DNA of 64,000 bases from Berberis thunbergii (GCA_003290165.1 QNQO01000813.1:62001-126000), one strand, 5' to 3'. Counted from the stretch's first letter, positions 42,760 through 54,749 are shown. Program-made: numbers and translations. The notes: generated by a model from the sequence alone, not told the origin.

Positions 42760-44400
42760 TTACAAGTTTCCTTTCTAAAAATAAGATCGACAATGACGAA
42801 GTTCAACAAAATCTGATAAACAATCTACAAGCTGTCAGAACAAATGACACCCTACAGATCCTCAACATTGAGACGATAACAACAACTCTCTTATTGGCGA
42901 CAATGTATCACAAGCAACTCATGAACAAGATGCAACCCAATTCATCGGGCCAATGGCACTTTAGAATCAAGACCCACAACATGCAATAGCCCAAACAACC
43001 CAGACATCTGGTGACGCTGTCATGGATCCTCGGGTAAACCTGCTTATGGTCAAGATGAATCACATGACGAAGATGCTAGAAAAAATTATCCAGGAGCGCA
43101 TCCAGCTAGCTAATCCCATCCAAGAATGACCCCAACAAAAAACTCCGCCAACCGAACTCAAGGAAGTAGCAAAACCCTAACAGAGGAACTTTGAGAGCAA
43201 TGAACTCCTCTAAGGCAAGACTCCACAGTGTGATATAGCGCTTGCTGAGATCTCGTTCAGAATCAGAGTCACGGATCCCAACGTATTGTACGAATTAGCC
43301 AAGCCGCCATTCTCTGACGCACTCATAAAAATGCCAATGCCAAAAAGTTTACTCCACCAAAGTTCGAAGTATATGATGATACTACCAACCCATTAGATCA
43401 CCTAAGATACTTTAACCACATGATGGCCCTGAAGGAAACCACATAGTCGATCTTATGCAGAACATTTCCGACCAAACTCACTTCCACAATGATGAATTGG
43501 ATCAACAACCTACCACCAAGGTCAATAGACTCTTTCCAAGCGTTAGCCATTGTTTTTATCACCAGATTCATCAGAAGCCAATTGAAGAGGAAAGGACCAC
43601 ACTACATCCTCCATATTAAGCAAAAGCCCAAATAAACAATACGGGAATACGTCACTCGTTTCACCAACAAACTAATGATGATCGATGGATGCAGTGACGA
43701 CACAGCCGCTGCAACCTTCGTCGCTGGACTGAAGAGATGCCTATTTTTTACGCTCTTAACTTGGAACTCGAAAAGGCATGACAGTCTTATTGAAAACGAT
43801 CCAATAACACATTTCTCTCGAGGAGATGAAAATAGCCAGGAGGAAAATGATCAAGAAAGAGAGTCATTCAAGGAAACGGAAAAGAAATGAAGTAAGAATG
43901 TGGGATGACGGATCACGGAAGGATAACATTCATTTTAAGAGGCATCAGAATGGCGGAATAACCAATTAACACCAATATGAGTCCGTGAAGCTACAATCAG
44001 CATGGCCTCAACATGAGCGAGTAACAAGGGTGATGAAGAAAACAGACAAGCCATATACAACCTTGAAAACAAGTAGAGCCAATATACTGAAGCACATAGG
44101 AAAATGGGATAACATCAACTGCCACTTAGGATGAGAGGAGGCCCCGAAGGAAGAGACAAAAGCAAATATAGTTCCCTTTATAAGGATCATGGGCATGATA
44201 CTGAAGACTGCTACAATCTAAAAAATGAAATCGAGCATTGGGTTCGAAAGGATGACTAGATGAGTTCACTGGAATGCCAAACAAATAGCTCAAATGGAAT
44301 GAAAAAGAAGATACCACTACGGGATAAAAAGAACAACCCAAAGAACTAATATACGCCCTACACTGTGTGCTCGGAAGAAGCAAAATAGTCAACCTAACAT
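42760..44400 (+). pseudogene. gag: TatC gag (capsid and zinc-knuckle region), broken
   Basis: Recognisable capsid core: KFEVYDDTTNPLDHLRYFNH (about 43360-43420), LPPRSIDSFQALAIVFITRF (about 43510-43570), IREYVTRFTNKLMMIDG (about 43635-43690), ATFVAGLKR (about 43710). A CCHC-like block SLYKDHGHDTEDCYNLKNEI lies at about 44172-44235; the first Cys of the usual KYCxxHKDHGHDTEDC is replaced by Ser. Many stops (for example at 42988, 43126 and 43446) show it is dead. It ends before any protease motif. Confidence 0.82.
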
Positions 44401-44640
44401 AAGAAGCAGCCGGGAATACCTCCCATTCGTCCTGATTTATATCAGAACAGGAGTACTAATGAAACCAAACAAGCCATTTTACAAACGCATAGAGCATGGA
44501 GAAGTTTGCACCAAATCAACTAACGTGATTCAAGGACCCTACCAACGGATGCAAGCTCGACTCGAATCACCGGCGACAAATTGACAGCAACAGGCTCTAC
44601 CGAACCTCGATTGCTGACACCAAACACGGAGCTAACATAA

Positions 44641-44770
44641 GCAATTGGACAATTTGGTGTTGATGTGAGCATGATTGGACAATTTGGTGCTAATGTGAGC
44701 ATGATCAGACAGTTTGGTGTTGACATGAGCATGCTTGAACAGTTTTGTGCTGATTTGAACATGATCAAAC
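44641..44770 (+). repeat. 30-bp tandem repeat in TatC
   Basis: Four units of ATGATTGGACAATTTGGTGC-type sequence at exact 30-bp spacing (44641, 44671, 44701, 44731). On + they encode a ten-residue repeat, SMIGQFGANV and variants, so the array may have expanded inside a coding frame. Confidence 0.9.
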
Positions 44771-44895
44771 AAATAACCACTACTCAACCACCGGATCAAA
44801 AAACACCCTGAGTCAATTAGTTGCGACAACATATACGACGAACGAGTAACACACAACCCATAGCAAATACGGCGAATAAAAGCATATGGGACAAA

Positions 44896-45075
44896 GCAAC
44901 AAAAACATCAATCTAATACAAGTATCGACATCAACCAAAGAAATAAAGACGAAGCAACGAAAACATCAATCTTTAATACGAGGATCGACATCAACTAAGC
45001 AAAGAAAGACGAAGCAACAAAAACATCGATATTTAATACGAGGATCGACATCAAGCAAAGGAAGACAAAAAAAAT
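44896..45075 (+). repeat. About 60-bp tandem repeat in TatC
   Basis: Units start GCAACAAAAACATCAATC at 44896, 44954 and 45014, each with ATACGAGGATCGACATCAA. Nearly three copies. Confidence 0.88.
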
Positions 45076-45274
45076 CACTCTTCAAACCAGCAAGTTTTAA
45101 CAATTAGGGCTAGTCAGAGCATCCGAAAGGGAATATCAATAACATTACAAATTTGAAATCCCCATTTTTTGCGTGGATGACAAAATAAATGCGTCAAAAA
45201 TTGGCCATACAAAGAAATCAGCATACCTTGCAATAAAAATCAGGACAAAAGTTGGATATGCATAATAAAAAATT

Positions 45275-45825
45275 CTGGTCTGATCAACCACGAAATAAAA
45301 GTTGGACGAACAAGTCAACTTAACACATTAAACTTCGAGTCAACTGAGATGTCAAGCCAACGAAGTAAAAGATGGGCAAACAAATAAACTTTACACAGTA
45401 AACTTCGAGTCGACTGAGACATCAAGCCAATGAAGTAAAAGTTGGACAAACGAGTCAACTGAACAAAAAAAAACTTTGAGTTGACTGATACGTCAAGCCA
45501 ACAAAGTAAAAGTTGGACAAGCGAATCAACTTAACATAGTAAACTTTGAGTCGGTTGAGACGTCGAGCCAACGAAGTGAAAGTTGTACAAACGAGTCAAC
45601 TTAACACAAAAAATTTCGAATCGACTGAGATGTCGAGCCAACGAAGTAAAATTTGGACAAACAAGTCAACTCAACGCAATAAACTTCAAATCGATTGAGA
45701 CGTCAAGTTAACGAAGTATAAGTTGAACGAACGAGTCAAATCTATATAAAAAGCTTCGAATCCACTGATACGTCGAATCAACGAAGCTAAAATTGAAGGA
45801 ACGAATCGACATGATTCAAGGAACT
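45275..45825 (+). repeat. 70-bp tandem repeat in TatC
   Basis: About eight units at 70-bp spacing (for example starts 45336, 45406, 45476), each with GAGTCGACTGAGACGTC, AAGCCAACGAAGTAAAAGTT and GACAAACGAGTCAACTTAAC. It is positioned like the 180-bp array of TatB, just before the antisense ORF region. Confidence 0.92.
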
Positions 45826-46344
45826 ACAGATCGATCGAACCAGCAAGGCAAAGGTCAAGACCAAAAGTCAACATTTTTGAAGTAAAACCCAAGATGACTA
45901 CAATTGGACTTAAAAGGAGGAAGCAACACACAACAAGTCGACAAGATAAACTACAGAAACATGCAAAAAGAAAAAACAAAGCTCTTTTCCTTAACAATAC
46001 TACTCTATTACATCCAGAGAAGAAGATGAAGGAGTGGGAGAATAAATAGAGACAACCCATGGATCATATGTTATTTCACTTACGGGAGAAGGTGAAGGTC
46101 TTCCTTCAGAAAAGGGAGAAAACAATGACTATTCAACCACTAGGGTGCTCGAAGGGACATGAAGCAATGGTTATTCAACCACTGGGGAAACTTCTTTGCC
46201 ATCATCATCTTCGAAAGCTTGATCAACCAAGTGGCGGTACCTGGATAAATCCATGTCGAGCCCCTTGATAGAGTCAAGAAGCTCAACTCGTCCATCAAAA
46301 ACTCGTTTCCAATCTTCGGCTTCGACAATGTAAAGCATGTCCTT

Positions 46345-48493
46345 GGCAGTAGCGAGTTAAATTTTGGCCGCATCAAGCCGTCCCTTAGTGGTGGTAAGCA
46401 TAATGAAAGTATCCACCTTGACCACGTCGAGCACAGCCGTCAATTGTTCCACCCGCCTATCATCGATATCACGAATAATAGATTGTTCAATCTCAGCACA
46501 AGATGCCTCATCATAAGCTACCTTCTCAACAGATAACTCCTTCTCCACATCACGTACATGGACATGAACCCCATCCAACTTGGCTTTCAATGACTCAAAC
46601 TCAGCAACATATTTCTCTTGCATACTTTCCACCTCAATCAACGAAGTCTGAACAACCTTGGCGCTTTTATCTAACTTTGCGCATTGTGCTCTCAACACGT
46701 TGAATTGGGAAAGAATGTGAGAAAACACCAGCAACAGTGTTGCCAACCTCCTCTCCAAATAAACCACTTGATCACGACCGGCTCGATAGTCCGAGCACAT
46801 CACTCCTACATAGGCAAGATGATACATCATGTCCATTATCTGCTCAAAACCATGATCAAGGTGATCACATGGATCCAATACGGGCATCGAAGGTCTTTCC
46901 ATTTATCACCTGTGCCATTCATTTATCAAACTGTGTGCGCCATCTTGCACATCAAGCTGAGTGAACCAACAAAACTTGCCATCCGACTTGATACAAATAT
47001 CTTTTGGGCCAAACTTAATCCAGCCAACCCGTGGATGAAGAATACGAGGATCCAGAAGCACTGAAGAACCACTCCCAATAGCTGGAAGGGCGAAAGGAAC
47101 AACAGTGACAATGGAAAAATCGCTTTTACCCTCCAGTCGAAGAGCAACCATAGCAGGAGTGGGACTAGCAGTGATGGATGGAACAGAAGAATCCTGACGG
47201 ACAGGAGAAGAAACTAAGAATCGGACCACATAGCTGACATTAATAGAAGGAGAGTGAACCTCAAAACTCTGACCACCACCAACAATAACATCTGACCGCT
47301 CCACCGCTAACTGAAGCATTTATCATCAATAGCCTGAGGATCATCATTAGACAACTAAACAACGTTCGAAACACCATCAACAGAAAGAGGCCTATTTTCA
47401 TTATCTTCCCAACGGACGAGCAATCTCTTTCTTGTTCCTCTCCAATACCAGCCTTTTCAAGAGATTCATGATCCTTTTTTACGACATCTTCTCAGGAAGA
47501 ACTTGGACAAGAGGTAGCCTCTGTAACATCCTGACCAGGACTCGGACGGGATGCAGTTCGAGCAGAACCATGAGTAGAAAGTCGTTTCTTCCTTAGAGTC
47601 TGACAAAAATGTACCGACAATCGTCTCGATGGACTTGTGGTCCTCACAAGCTTCTTTTTTCTAGAAGCCAAAACTACAACATTAACAAGAACATCGAGAT
47701 CCGTAACACGTCTTTCTGAACTCACTACCCAATCAATGTTAGCACCACTAACACCAGCACAAGTAGCACGAACAACATATCCTCAGCACGAGACTCAATA
47801 AGCAAGACCCGTTTCACTTCATTCATATTGTACAAACCACTAAGCTCCAGAATGTCCTCGGAAAGAGATGCCTCCACAAAAAATCAGGGAAGCTTCAAGA
47901 ATCGATCACTGATCCTTTACTCCTCCATAGTTAACTGAAGATTCTTTCGTCTATTGGGAACTCGGAATGATAAAAAAATCAGATGATCTCGCAATTGGAA
48001 GTAGCCAGAGTTAATAGAAACATAAAATCAAGACCTTGACCAATCACGGATGTCATTGTTATGTTTCTCGAAGCAAATAGAAGAACGGAAGAAGTTGATA
48101 TCCTTGCTCACCAACAAACCAACCACCGAATGCAAAACCCTCACAGTCAAATAATGTCGGATAGAATAGCCCTCGCGTAAGAAGAAACCATTACTCTCCA
48201 ACCATTAGGACCCATTTGAGCTGGAGGAATGCCCAAGAAGTCTAGATACTCTAAAAATAGCTCTAAAACTAGAAACTTAAAGCCAGAAGAAAACATGCAC
48301 GCATACAACTCAATGTACCTAGACCTTGGATTACGAGGACTATCATTCTGTCTGGGAAAGATAATCTCAAGGTTGAATGGCAGATTGTAGTCAGAACGAA
48401 GACTGTCCAATGTCGCCTGAAAAGCTTTCTTAGGAGAAAATGAGCCTCACAAATAGCTAGCAACTTATTGCTTAATTTATTACCAATAGACAT
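46345..48493 (-). pseudogene. TatC antisense ORF region (Transposase_28-like domain and coiled coil)
   Basis: The - strand start MSIGNKLSNKLLAICEAHFL (48493) is followed by SLRSDYNLPFNLEIIFP, then RYIELYACMFSSGFKFLVLE and GIPPAQMGPNGWRVMVSSYA (about 48170-48330), the PF04195-like domain and better preserved here than in TatB. A long middle part is basic and serine-rich (47492-47725). The C-terminus (46902-46357, 181 codons open) is a coiled coil (VVQTSLIEVESMQEKYVAEF) ending in RLDAAKI. Frameshifts separate the three parts. Same arrangement as in TatB, so this is an inherited component. Confidence 0.75.
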
Positions 48494-48840
48494 TGTTAAG
48501 GAACAAAAGAACAAAGAAAACGAAGAAGGCGAAGGAAGAAACGAACCCTAATTTCAAAGATATCGTAAAATAAGAAAACAAATTTGTCACGTCCCCTTTT
48601 ACAGAGACGACCAATGAAGAGACTGCTCATGGGACAACGTTCAAAATATGATGGCTACATGAAATCCCAAAAATGTGTGCAAAAATGAACATACAAGCAA
48701 ATAATTGAGACACCAACCCGCAAAAAGATACTTACAACATTAAATACATGGCAATGATGAAATTGAAAAATAAACCATCACGAAGTTAGTAACCATATTA
48801 GCACACCACTAATTAAAGGGGGAGTAGCTAATGATACATC

Positions 48841-49395
48841 AAAATAGACCGATCACCACAGCCATACACGTGGCAGAAAACATCCATCGAGAAGATATGA
48901 CGTCTCATCACTAAGCCAGCTCGTAAAACCCAAGAAGAATAAAGCCAACCATAGAGGTCCAGACAAAGCTTATTCTAAGAAGATATAATCAAAATTTGAA
49001 TCTAGGCCCAAACGAATCAAAGCCCAAATCCAGCCCCTACACGAGTTCTCATAAAGATGAGAAACATTGTACCAAAAAACGTCATGGAAGGAGTTACGCC
49101 TCCACAAACGCATCTCCATCAAGGAGGAGACTGTTACGAGAAACATTTCCTTTCATTGCGTCTCACATGCATAAGTCATGCAAGAAAGTAATCACGACCA
49201 TTATAAGAAGTAAAGGAAACATTCAACACATGTATGCAACTTTAACTAAGTTTTGTCCAAATTTTACTTCATTCTTTAAATAGAGTTGCTAACTTAAGCA
49301 TCAGAGTGCCTTCGGCCACCAAAAAGATGGTCATTGGCAGTCTAACATCTGTTTTGCAGATGAAACTCACAGGAGGACGAGTTTTGGACCCATCA
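48841..49395 (+). repeat. TatC 3' LTR
   Basis: Preceded by polypurine tract AAAGGGGGAGTAGC (48825-48838). Starts TGATACATCAAAATAGACCG and ends GGACCCATCA. Followed by ATGTG target duplication (49396-49400). Confidence 0.88.
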
Positions 49396-49400
49396 ATGTG

Positions 49401-49687
49401 GATGTCTAAATCTTCATGTCAATTTTCTCGAGATTCGTAGATGGTGTTGCTTTGTGGGCTTGACATAATGGGTCTTGCGCTTGAAAATCTTTGGTCTTTA
49501 GCAATGCATGTGTGAACTTCCAATGGGCTTTCTAGTTGATGAACTTAGCCTTATTGTGCCATTTTGTGTATGATTTGAGATTAATACTTGAATTTCTACA
49601 AATTACGCATAATGAGATATTTATTAGATAATTGGACTTAGCAATTGTATGTTTAAGGGGATAAAATGTCTCATTACATGCTTATCT
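49401..49687 (-). repeat. El6 5' LTR, right part (RNA start side)
   Basis: Continues the El6 LTR after TatC. Closely similar to 57420-57717 and 62895-63194 of El5 (for example TTAGCCTTATTGTGCCA, GGGCTTTCTAGTTGATGAA). It ends near CTTATCT, where the El5 LTR ends CTTATCA. Confidence 0.78.
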
Positions 49688-50083
49688 TGGCACTCTTTGA
49701 TGAACTAGTAGATAAAATTCATAAATGCATTGGTACCTGGAAAACACATTTGCTTATGCCAGGAGGGAGAATTGTGCTTATTCAGCATGTTTTGACTTCT
49801 ATAGTTCGATCTATATACTAGCCACTACTTGTGTTCCATTTAAAGTTATTGAAAGGATACAGAGGGATGCAAGAGGAAATGGGTGGGTTGGTCGCGGCCA
49901 AGTTTTCCTAATATAGAACGTGTTTTGGGAGTATGAGATCTCCTTGTAGTGATGCATGCATTCCATTAAGAAGCTCTTTGGAACGTGTTGAATTCTAGAT
50001 CGTTTATAGGTTGTTTTTATGCGTCAAATGTACTTGGAAGCTGAAAAATGTTGCTTCTAAGATTGCCAAGGAGATGATAAGTC
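49688..50083 (+). pseudogene. LINE ORF2, piece 2 (RT thumb)
   Basis: Reads GTLFDELVDKIHKCIGTWKT and LLMPGGRIVLIQHVLTSI, then TTCVPFKVIERIQRDA, matching L1 ORF2 consensus F..LV.KI......W....LS.GGRI.LI..VL..IP and VI..I. It then degenerates to WKLKNVASKIAKEMIS before the copia insertion. Joins piece 3 at 55434 across the AAGTC/AAGTT duplication. Confidence 0.85.
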
Positions 50084-50743
50084 TGTTGGGACAAATACCA
50101 ACAAAACAATACCAAGGAAATAATCTAAAGCAATAATAAACAAGACACCAAGATTTACGTGGAAAACCCTTCAATGTAGGAAAAAACCACAGGGCAAATT
50201 CAAGAGAATCCACTAGTCATATAAGAAGAAGTTCAATAACTTTTCAAACTTTTTTTCCCAAAGCTTGAGTAATACAAGGAGTAAATAACACTGGTTACCT
50301 CACAACAAATTAACCCCCCCAAGAGCTCCTTCAATTTCTTCTACCAAATCAATCGACAAAACTAAGTCGATATCGCAGCCACGCATCACACTTTGTCGCA
50401 CAAAATCGTGCCCAAAGAATCAGACCCAAAGTCACCGTCCACGCGCACACAGCCGCACGAAACACCAAAGAGAATACTATGTTCTTTGTTGCTTATTCAC
50501 GCAACCGCTTATCTGAAGACACTATGAATAAAACTCTGTTTTATGCACCTATTTATACTTGTTTGCAGCCGCCCAACACCCCCTCAAATAGGATTTTGTT
50601 TCTATTTAATTAACCAACTGCCAACTCATTCCTTATTCAAAACAAAAACTCTGTTTTTGTTTCTTATTGAAAACCTTTTTCCTTATTCAACCAAACTTGA
50701 AATTATGTTTGATTAATTACCAAAGTTGGATCCACCCTAATCA
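50084..50743 (-). repeat. Copia 3' LTR
   Basis: On + it begins TGTTGGGACAAATACC and ends CACCCTAATCA. The TATA box on the - strand is TATAAATAGG (50550-50557 region). The element's stop codon lies at its edge, and no clear polypurine tract remains, consistent with a small deletion here. Confidence 0.88.
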
Positions 50744-51290
50744 TCATAGGCCATTCCAATGAGTTCTCTACAGAACTCATGTTTTCCTTTTGGAACTACT
50801 TTTATCATCATGTCGGAAGGATTTTCACTAGTATGAATCTTTGCAACCTGAAAACAATTTTTCTCGAACATATCACGTATCCAGTGGTAACGTGTATCAA
50901 TATACGTGGTAAGTCCATGGTATGTGGCATTCTTACTCAACTCAATAGCACTCTGACTATCACAATGCACCACATACTTATTATGATTCACACCCAGCTC
51001 CTTGAACAATATTTTCAACCATAACACTTCCTTCCCTGCTTCGTTAATGGCAATATACTCGGCTTCAGTAGTTGACAAAGCAACACACTTTTGAAATCTA
51101 CACTGTCAAGCTACAGCTCCCCCTGCAAAAGTGAAAACATAACTTGAAGTCGACCTCTCATTGTCTAAATCACCTGTAATATCTGCATCTGTGTACCCTT
51201 CTAACACAACTCCTGAATTACCAAAGCTTTGAAGTACCTTTCAAATATCTCATAATCCATTTAATTGCAGGCCAATGTTCTTTTCCTGGA
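50737..51290 (-). pseudogene. pol: Copia RNase H
   Basis: Removes RNA from the RNA-DNA hybrid. Motifs on the - strand: GYTDADITGDLDNERSTSSY (about 51140-51200, catalytic D), then LSTTEAEYIAINEAGKEVLW (about 51020-51080, catalytic E), HCDSQSAIELSKNATYHGLT (about 50900-50960, catalytic D) and MIKVVPKGKHEFC near the end. The catalytic acids are present; stops near 51108 and 51240 break it. Confidence 0.9.
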
Positions 51291-52390
51291 TTTTATGAAT
51301 ACCTACTCACAATATCGACTGCTTGAGCAATATCTGGTCTTGTACAAACCATAGCATACATCAAACACCCTACAGCAGAGGAGTATGGAATACCTGACAT
51401 ATGCTTCTTTTCTTCATCAGTACGAGGAGATAGCTTGGCACTTAACTTGAAGAGATTAGCAAGTGGAGTACTCACGGGCTTAGCATCATTCATGTTGAAT
51501 ATTTCAAGTACTTTTTCAAAATACTTTTCTTGTGACAACCACAACTTCTTAATTTTTCTGTCACGTGTAATCTTCATCCCTAGGATGTGTTGAGCTGGCC
51601 CTAAGTCTTTCATATCAAAAGAGCTAAACAAATCTTTTTTCAACCAGCCAATCATATCAACATCTTTTCCAACAATTACTCTATCATCAATATAAATCAA
51701 GAGAATAATGAAGTTATCAGGCAAAAAATATCTGACATAAACACAATGGTCTAGAAGTGTTCTCTTATATCCATGTCCTACCATAAGGAAGTCAAACTTC
51801 TTATACCACTGTCTCGAAGCCTGTTTCAATCCATAAAGACTTTTCTTCAATCTACAAACCATATGTTATTTCCTTTTCACTTCAAAACCCTCTGGTTGTG
51901 CCATGTAAATTTCTTCATGCAACTCCCCATTAAGAAATGCAATTTTAACATCTAACTTCTCAATCTCAAGATCCAGGCTAGCTGCAAGACTTAACACCAC
52001 TCTAATGGATGTCATCTTCACCACGGGTGAGAATATCTCATCAAAATCTATCCCCTTCTTTTGCGTAAAGCCTTTTACCACTAACTGAGCTTTGTGCTTC
52101 ACATTCTTTCCATCACCATCCTTTCTCAATTTGTACACCCATTTATTCTTCAAAGGTTTTCTACCTTTTGGAATCTCAACTAAATCATAAGTACCATTCT
52201 TATGCAATGAACTCATCTCTTCTTGCATAACTTTCATCCAGCTATCTTTATGATCTAGTACTTCTTGAAAATTTTCTGGTTCACCTTCTTCTATAAGGAA
52301 AACATACTCATCATTGGGATACCTCTTTGAAGGTTGGCGCTCTCTGGTAGACCTTTTTAATTGAGGCTCTACTATTTCTTGCTGAAGTGT
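51291..52390 (-). pseudogene. pol: Copia reverse transcriptase
   Basis: N-terminal motif MQEEMSSLHKNGTYDLVEIP (about 52180-52235), ARLVAKGFTQ-type QLVVKGFTQKKGIDFDEIFS (about 52020-52080), FLNGELHEEIYMAQPEGFE (about 51880-51940), KSLYGLKQASRQWYKKFD (about 51790-51845), YIDDRVIVGKDVDMI (catalytic YxDD intact, about 51660-51700), STPLANLFKLS and SAVGCLMYAMVCTRPDIAQA (about 51310-51370). One stop at about 51864. Better preserved than the rest of the element. Confidence 0.93.
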
Positions 52391-53330
52391 TTGCTCTTAA
52401 TGCGCAACTTCATCTGTTTCTACATGATTATCATTAACAACTTCATTTTCTTGCATATGGTCACCAACTATATCATCTGGCATCTCTCTCCCATTTTCGA
52501 CATGCGACAAAGGAGGAGGAAGTGGTGTAAGATATGCTACCTCATTATTTATCTGCTTGGGCATTTCAATTTTCTCAAAATCTGCAATGGTATGATCTTC
52601 ATAAAATACCACATCTCTGCTTCTAATAATTTTCTTATTCTCAGGATCCCATAATCCATAGCCAAACTACTCATCTCCATAACCAATGAAAATACATGGA
52701 GATGCCTTCTCATCAAGCTTTAATCTCTTCTCCTTCGGTACATGAACAAATGTTTTACAACCAAATACATTCAGATGAGAGTATGAACTATTTTTCCCTC
52801 TCCACACTTTTTCTGGAATGTCACCATCTAAAGGAAATGAAGGAGACCTATTGATGAGATAACAAGCTGTACTAGCCGCTTCAAACCATAACTCTTTTGG
52901 CAATTTAGCCATGTGAAGCATCCATCTCACCTTTTCTACAATAGTCTGGTTCATTCTTTCTGCTACCCCATTATGCTGTGGAGTGCCAGGAACTTTCTTT
53001 TCATGCCGTATACCAAGCTTACTACAATAAGCTTTAAATTCTTTTGATGTGTACTCGCCACAATAATCATTGCGGAGACACTTCAAAACTCTATCTGTTT
53101 CTCTTTCAACCTTGGCATGAAACTGTTGGAATAGCTGAAAAACCTAGTCCTTAGATCTGAGAAATATATCCACACCTTTCTTGATGCATCATCAATGAAT
53201 GTCAAGAAATATCTACTACCACCAAGATAATCTACTTCAATGGGATCACAAACATCAGTGTAAACCGAATCTAACAAGCCATATTTTTTTATGATCTACG
53301 AAATGCAACTCTATGATGTTTACCAAATAA
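52391..53330 (-). pseudogene. pol: Copia integrase
   Basis: Core begins SVYTDVCDPIEVDYLGGSRY (first Asp, about 53215-53270) and FLTFIDDASRKVWIYF. The second part is LRNDYCGEYTSKEFKAYCSK (D of the DDE set, about 53020-53080) and PQHNGVAERMNQTIVEKVRW (catalytic E, about 52930-52985), then KASPCIFIGYGDE (GKGY-like C-terminus) and the acidic linker to RT with DVVFYED. A frameshift lies near 53085-53100. The upstream zinc domain survives as LWHMRLAHISEKGMQLL near 53400. Confidence 0.88.
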
Positions 53331-53489
53331 ACAATAATCACAGGGGTTAAGAGGAGTACCTTTCAAGGAGGGAATTAATTTCTTTTTTCTAAGAGTTGCA
53401 TACCTTTCTCACTGATGTGTGCAAGTCGCATATGCCACAAGTTTGTAGAAGAACCATCTTTAGTTGCATTCAAATCAGTCTTGCACAAT

Positions 53490-54000
53490 TTCACCTAAGT
53501 CTTGTATAGTGTGCAACACGCTTTACCCTTTGCCACAACAAGTGAACCTTTGGTAAGCTTCCATGCACCATTACCAAAATAATTAATATACCCTTGTTTA
53601 TACAAAACAAGTCCAGAAATCAGGTTCAAACGAAGATCAAGAACATGACGTACATCTTTCAAAGTCAACGTGCACCCCGTATTAGTCTGGACACACACAT
53701 CACCTATTCCCACTATTTTAGAGTTGTTAGTGTTTCCTATCTTCACACTACCAAAATCTCCTGCTCTATAAGTAGTGAAATAGTCTTTCCTTGGGGTTGC
53801 ATGATAAGATGCATCAGTGTCAATAATTCATTCGCTTCCTTCATTTGCAAAATGTAAACATTCACCTTCGCCATACAAAAGAGTCACGGGTTCATCAATA
53901 ACTGCAGTTGTAGCTTCTTTACTATCACCATTTTTCACTTTTCTCTATTTCAAATCTCTTTTGTAACTATAACATTGTTTTCTGAAATGGTATGGTTTAC
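53490..54000 (-). pseudogene. pol: Copia protease and gag-integrase linker
   Basis: The active site reads IIDTDASYHATPRKDYFTTY (about 53770-53830) where families have W-I-x-D-T/S-G-A; Gly is replaced by Asp and the Trp codon by a stop, so the protease is dead. Downstream GNTNNSKIVGIGDVCVQTNT and VRHVLDLRLNLISG (about 53625-53665) are the usual pre-integrase segment. Confidence 0.85.
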
Positions 54001-54715
54001 CGCAATAATGACACTTAAAACTTCTATCTCTTGACTTTGATCTCCCTCTTGACTTATCACGATTCTTATCATAACCATGATATTTCTTATATTTTTCTCT
54101 CCCCCTTGTTTTCAGTCACAAGTGCTTGGAAATGATCAGTACCGACAGGCTTCCTTCTAGTCTCTTCATTAAATAAACTACTGGTAACCAACTCCATGGT
54201 AAGCTGTCCATTCGGTGCCGAATTACTAACCGATACCACCAATGTTTCCCAACTATTTGGTAATGTGCTAAGAAGTAATAGTGCTTGCATTTCATCATCT
54301 AACACTATCTTCATGTTGGACAACTGATTCACCACACTTTGCACCTCATTCAAGTGCTCAACAATAGAACTACCTTCCTTGAATTTCAAGTTCACTAACT
54401 TCCTGATCAAGAAGGCTTTGTTTACTGCGGTTTTTCTTTCATGTAAATTCTAGAGTTTGGTCCAAAGAGCATGTGCAGACGTCTCAGCTGACACATGATG
54501 AAATACCGAATCATCTAACCATTGCCTGATGTGACCAATAGCCTTTCTATTTAATTTCTTCCACTCTTCTTCTTACATATCCTTGGGTTTAGCTGCATCT
54601 CCCTCAATTGAAGGGTACAAATCCTTACAGTATAATATTTCTTCCATCTTGGCTTTTCAAATAACATAGTTTGAGCCATTAAGGGTAATATCCTTGTATT
54701 GTTGTTATTCTCCAT
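54000..54715 (-). pseudogene. gag: Copia gag
   Basis: Start MENNNNTRILPLMAQTMLFE at 54715 on the - strand, 35 bases after the primer site. Core: NLKFKEGSSIVEHLNEVQSV and MKIVLDDEMQALLLLSTLPN (about 54270-54380), SWETLVVSVSNSAPNGQLTM (UBN2/gag-polypeptide type). A zinc knuckle remnant (CHYCGKPYHFRKQ-type) is readable near 53980-54015. Stops near 54450 and 54575. Confidence 0.85.
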
Positions 54716-54749
54716 GTCAACTCTCTTAATTGACAATCTCCCAACAATT

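Larger units (their letters stand above)
42189..49395 (+). mobile_element. TatC: complete Tat-type element lacking pol
   Basis: LTRs 42189-42737 and 48841-49395, target duplication ATGTG on both sides (42184-42188, 49396-49400), primer site, broken gag, three tandem-repeat blocks, an antisense ORF region and polypurine tract. The interrupted target (El6 LTR) is seen whole in El5 (62895-62905), confirming the duplication. No protease, RT, RNase H or integrase is present between gag (about 44280) and the repeats. Confidence 0.9.
32641..49687 (-). mobile_element. El6: gypsy-derived element in the LINE, carrying TatB and TatC
   Basis: On the - strand: a 5' LTR (49401-49687 plus 41035-42188, split by TatC), a decayed tRNA-Asp-type primer site at 41011-41028, an AT-rich leader (40811-41034), and an internal part at 32641-34054 separated by TatB. 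No 3' LTR is found near 32641, so the left end was lost together with part of the LINE. About 350 bp of its LTR at the RNA start side are close to the El5 LTR. Confidence 0.62.

Noticed and set aside
46503..47064. + strand ORFs opposite the TatC antisense coiled coil
   Set aside because: The - strand frame has heptad structure and a counterpart in TatB; the + frames do not.
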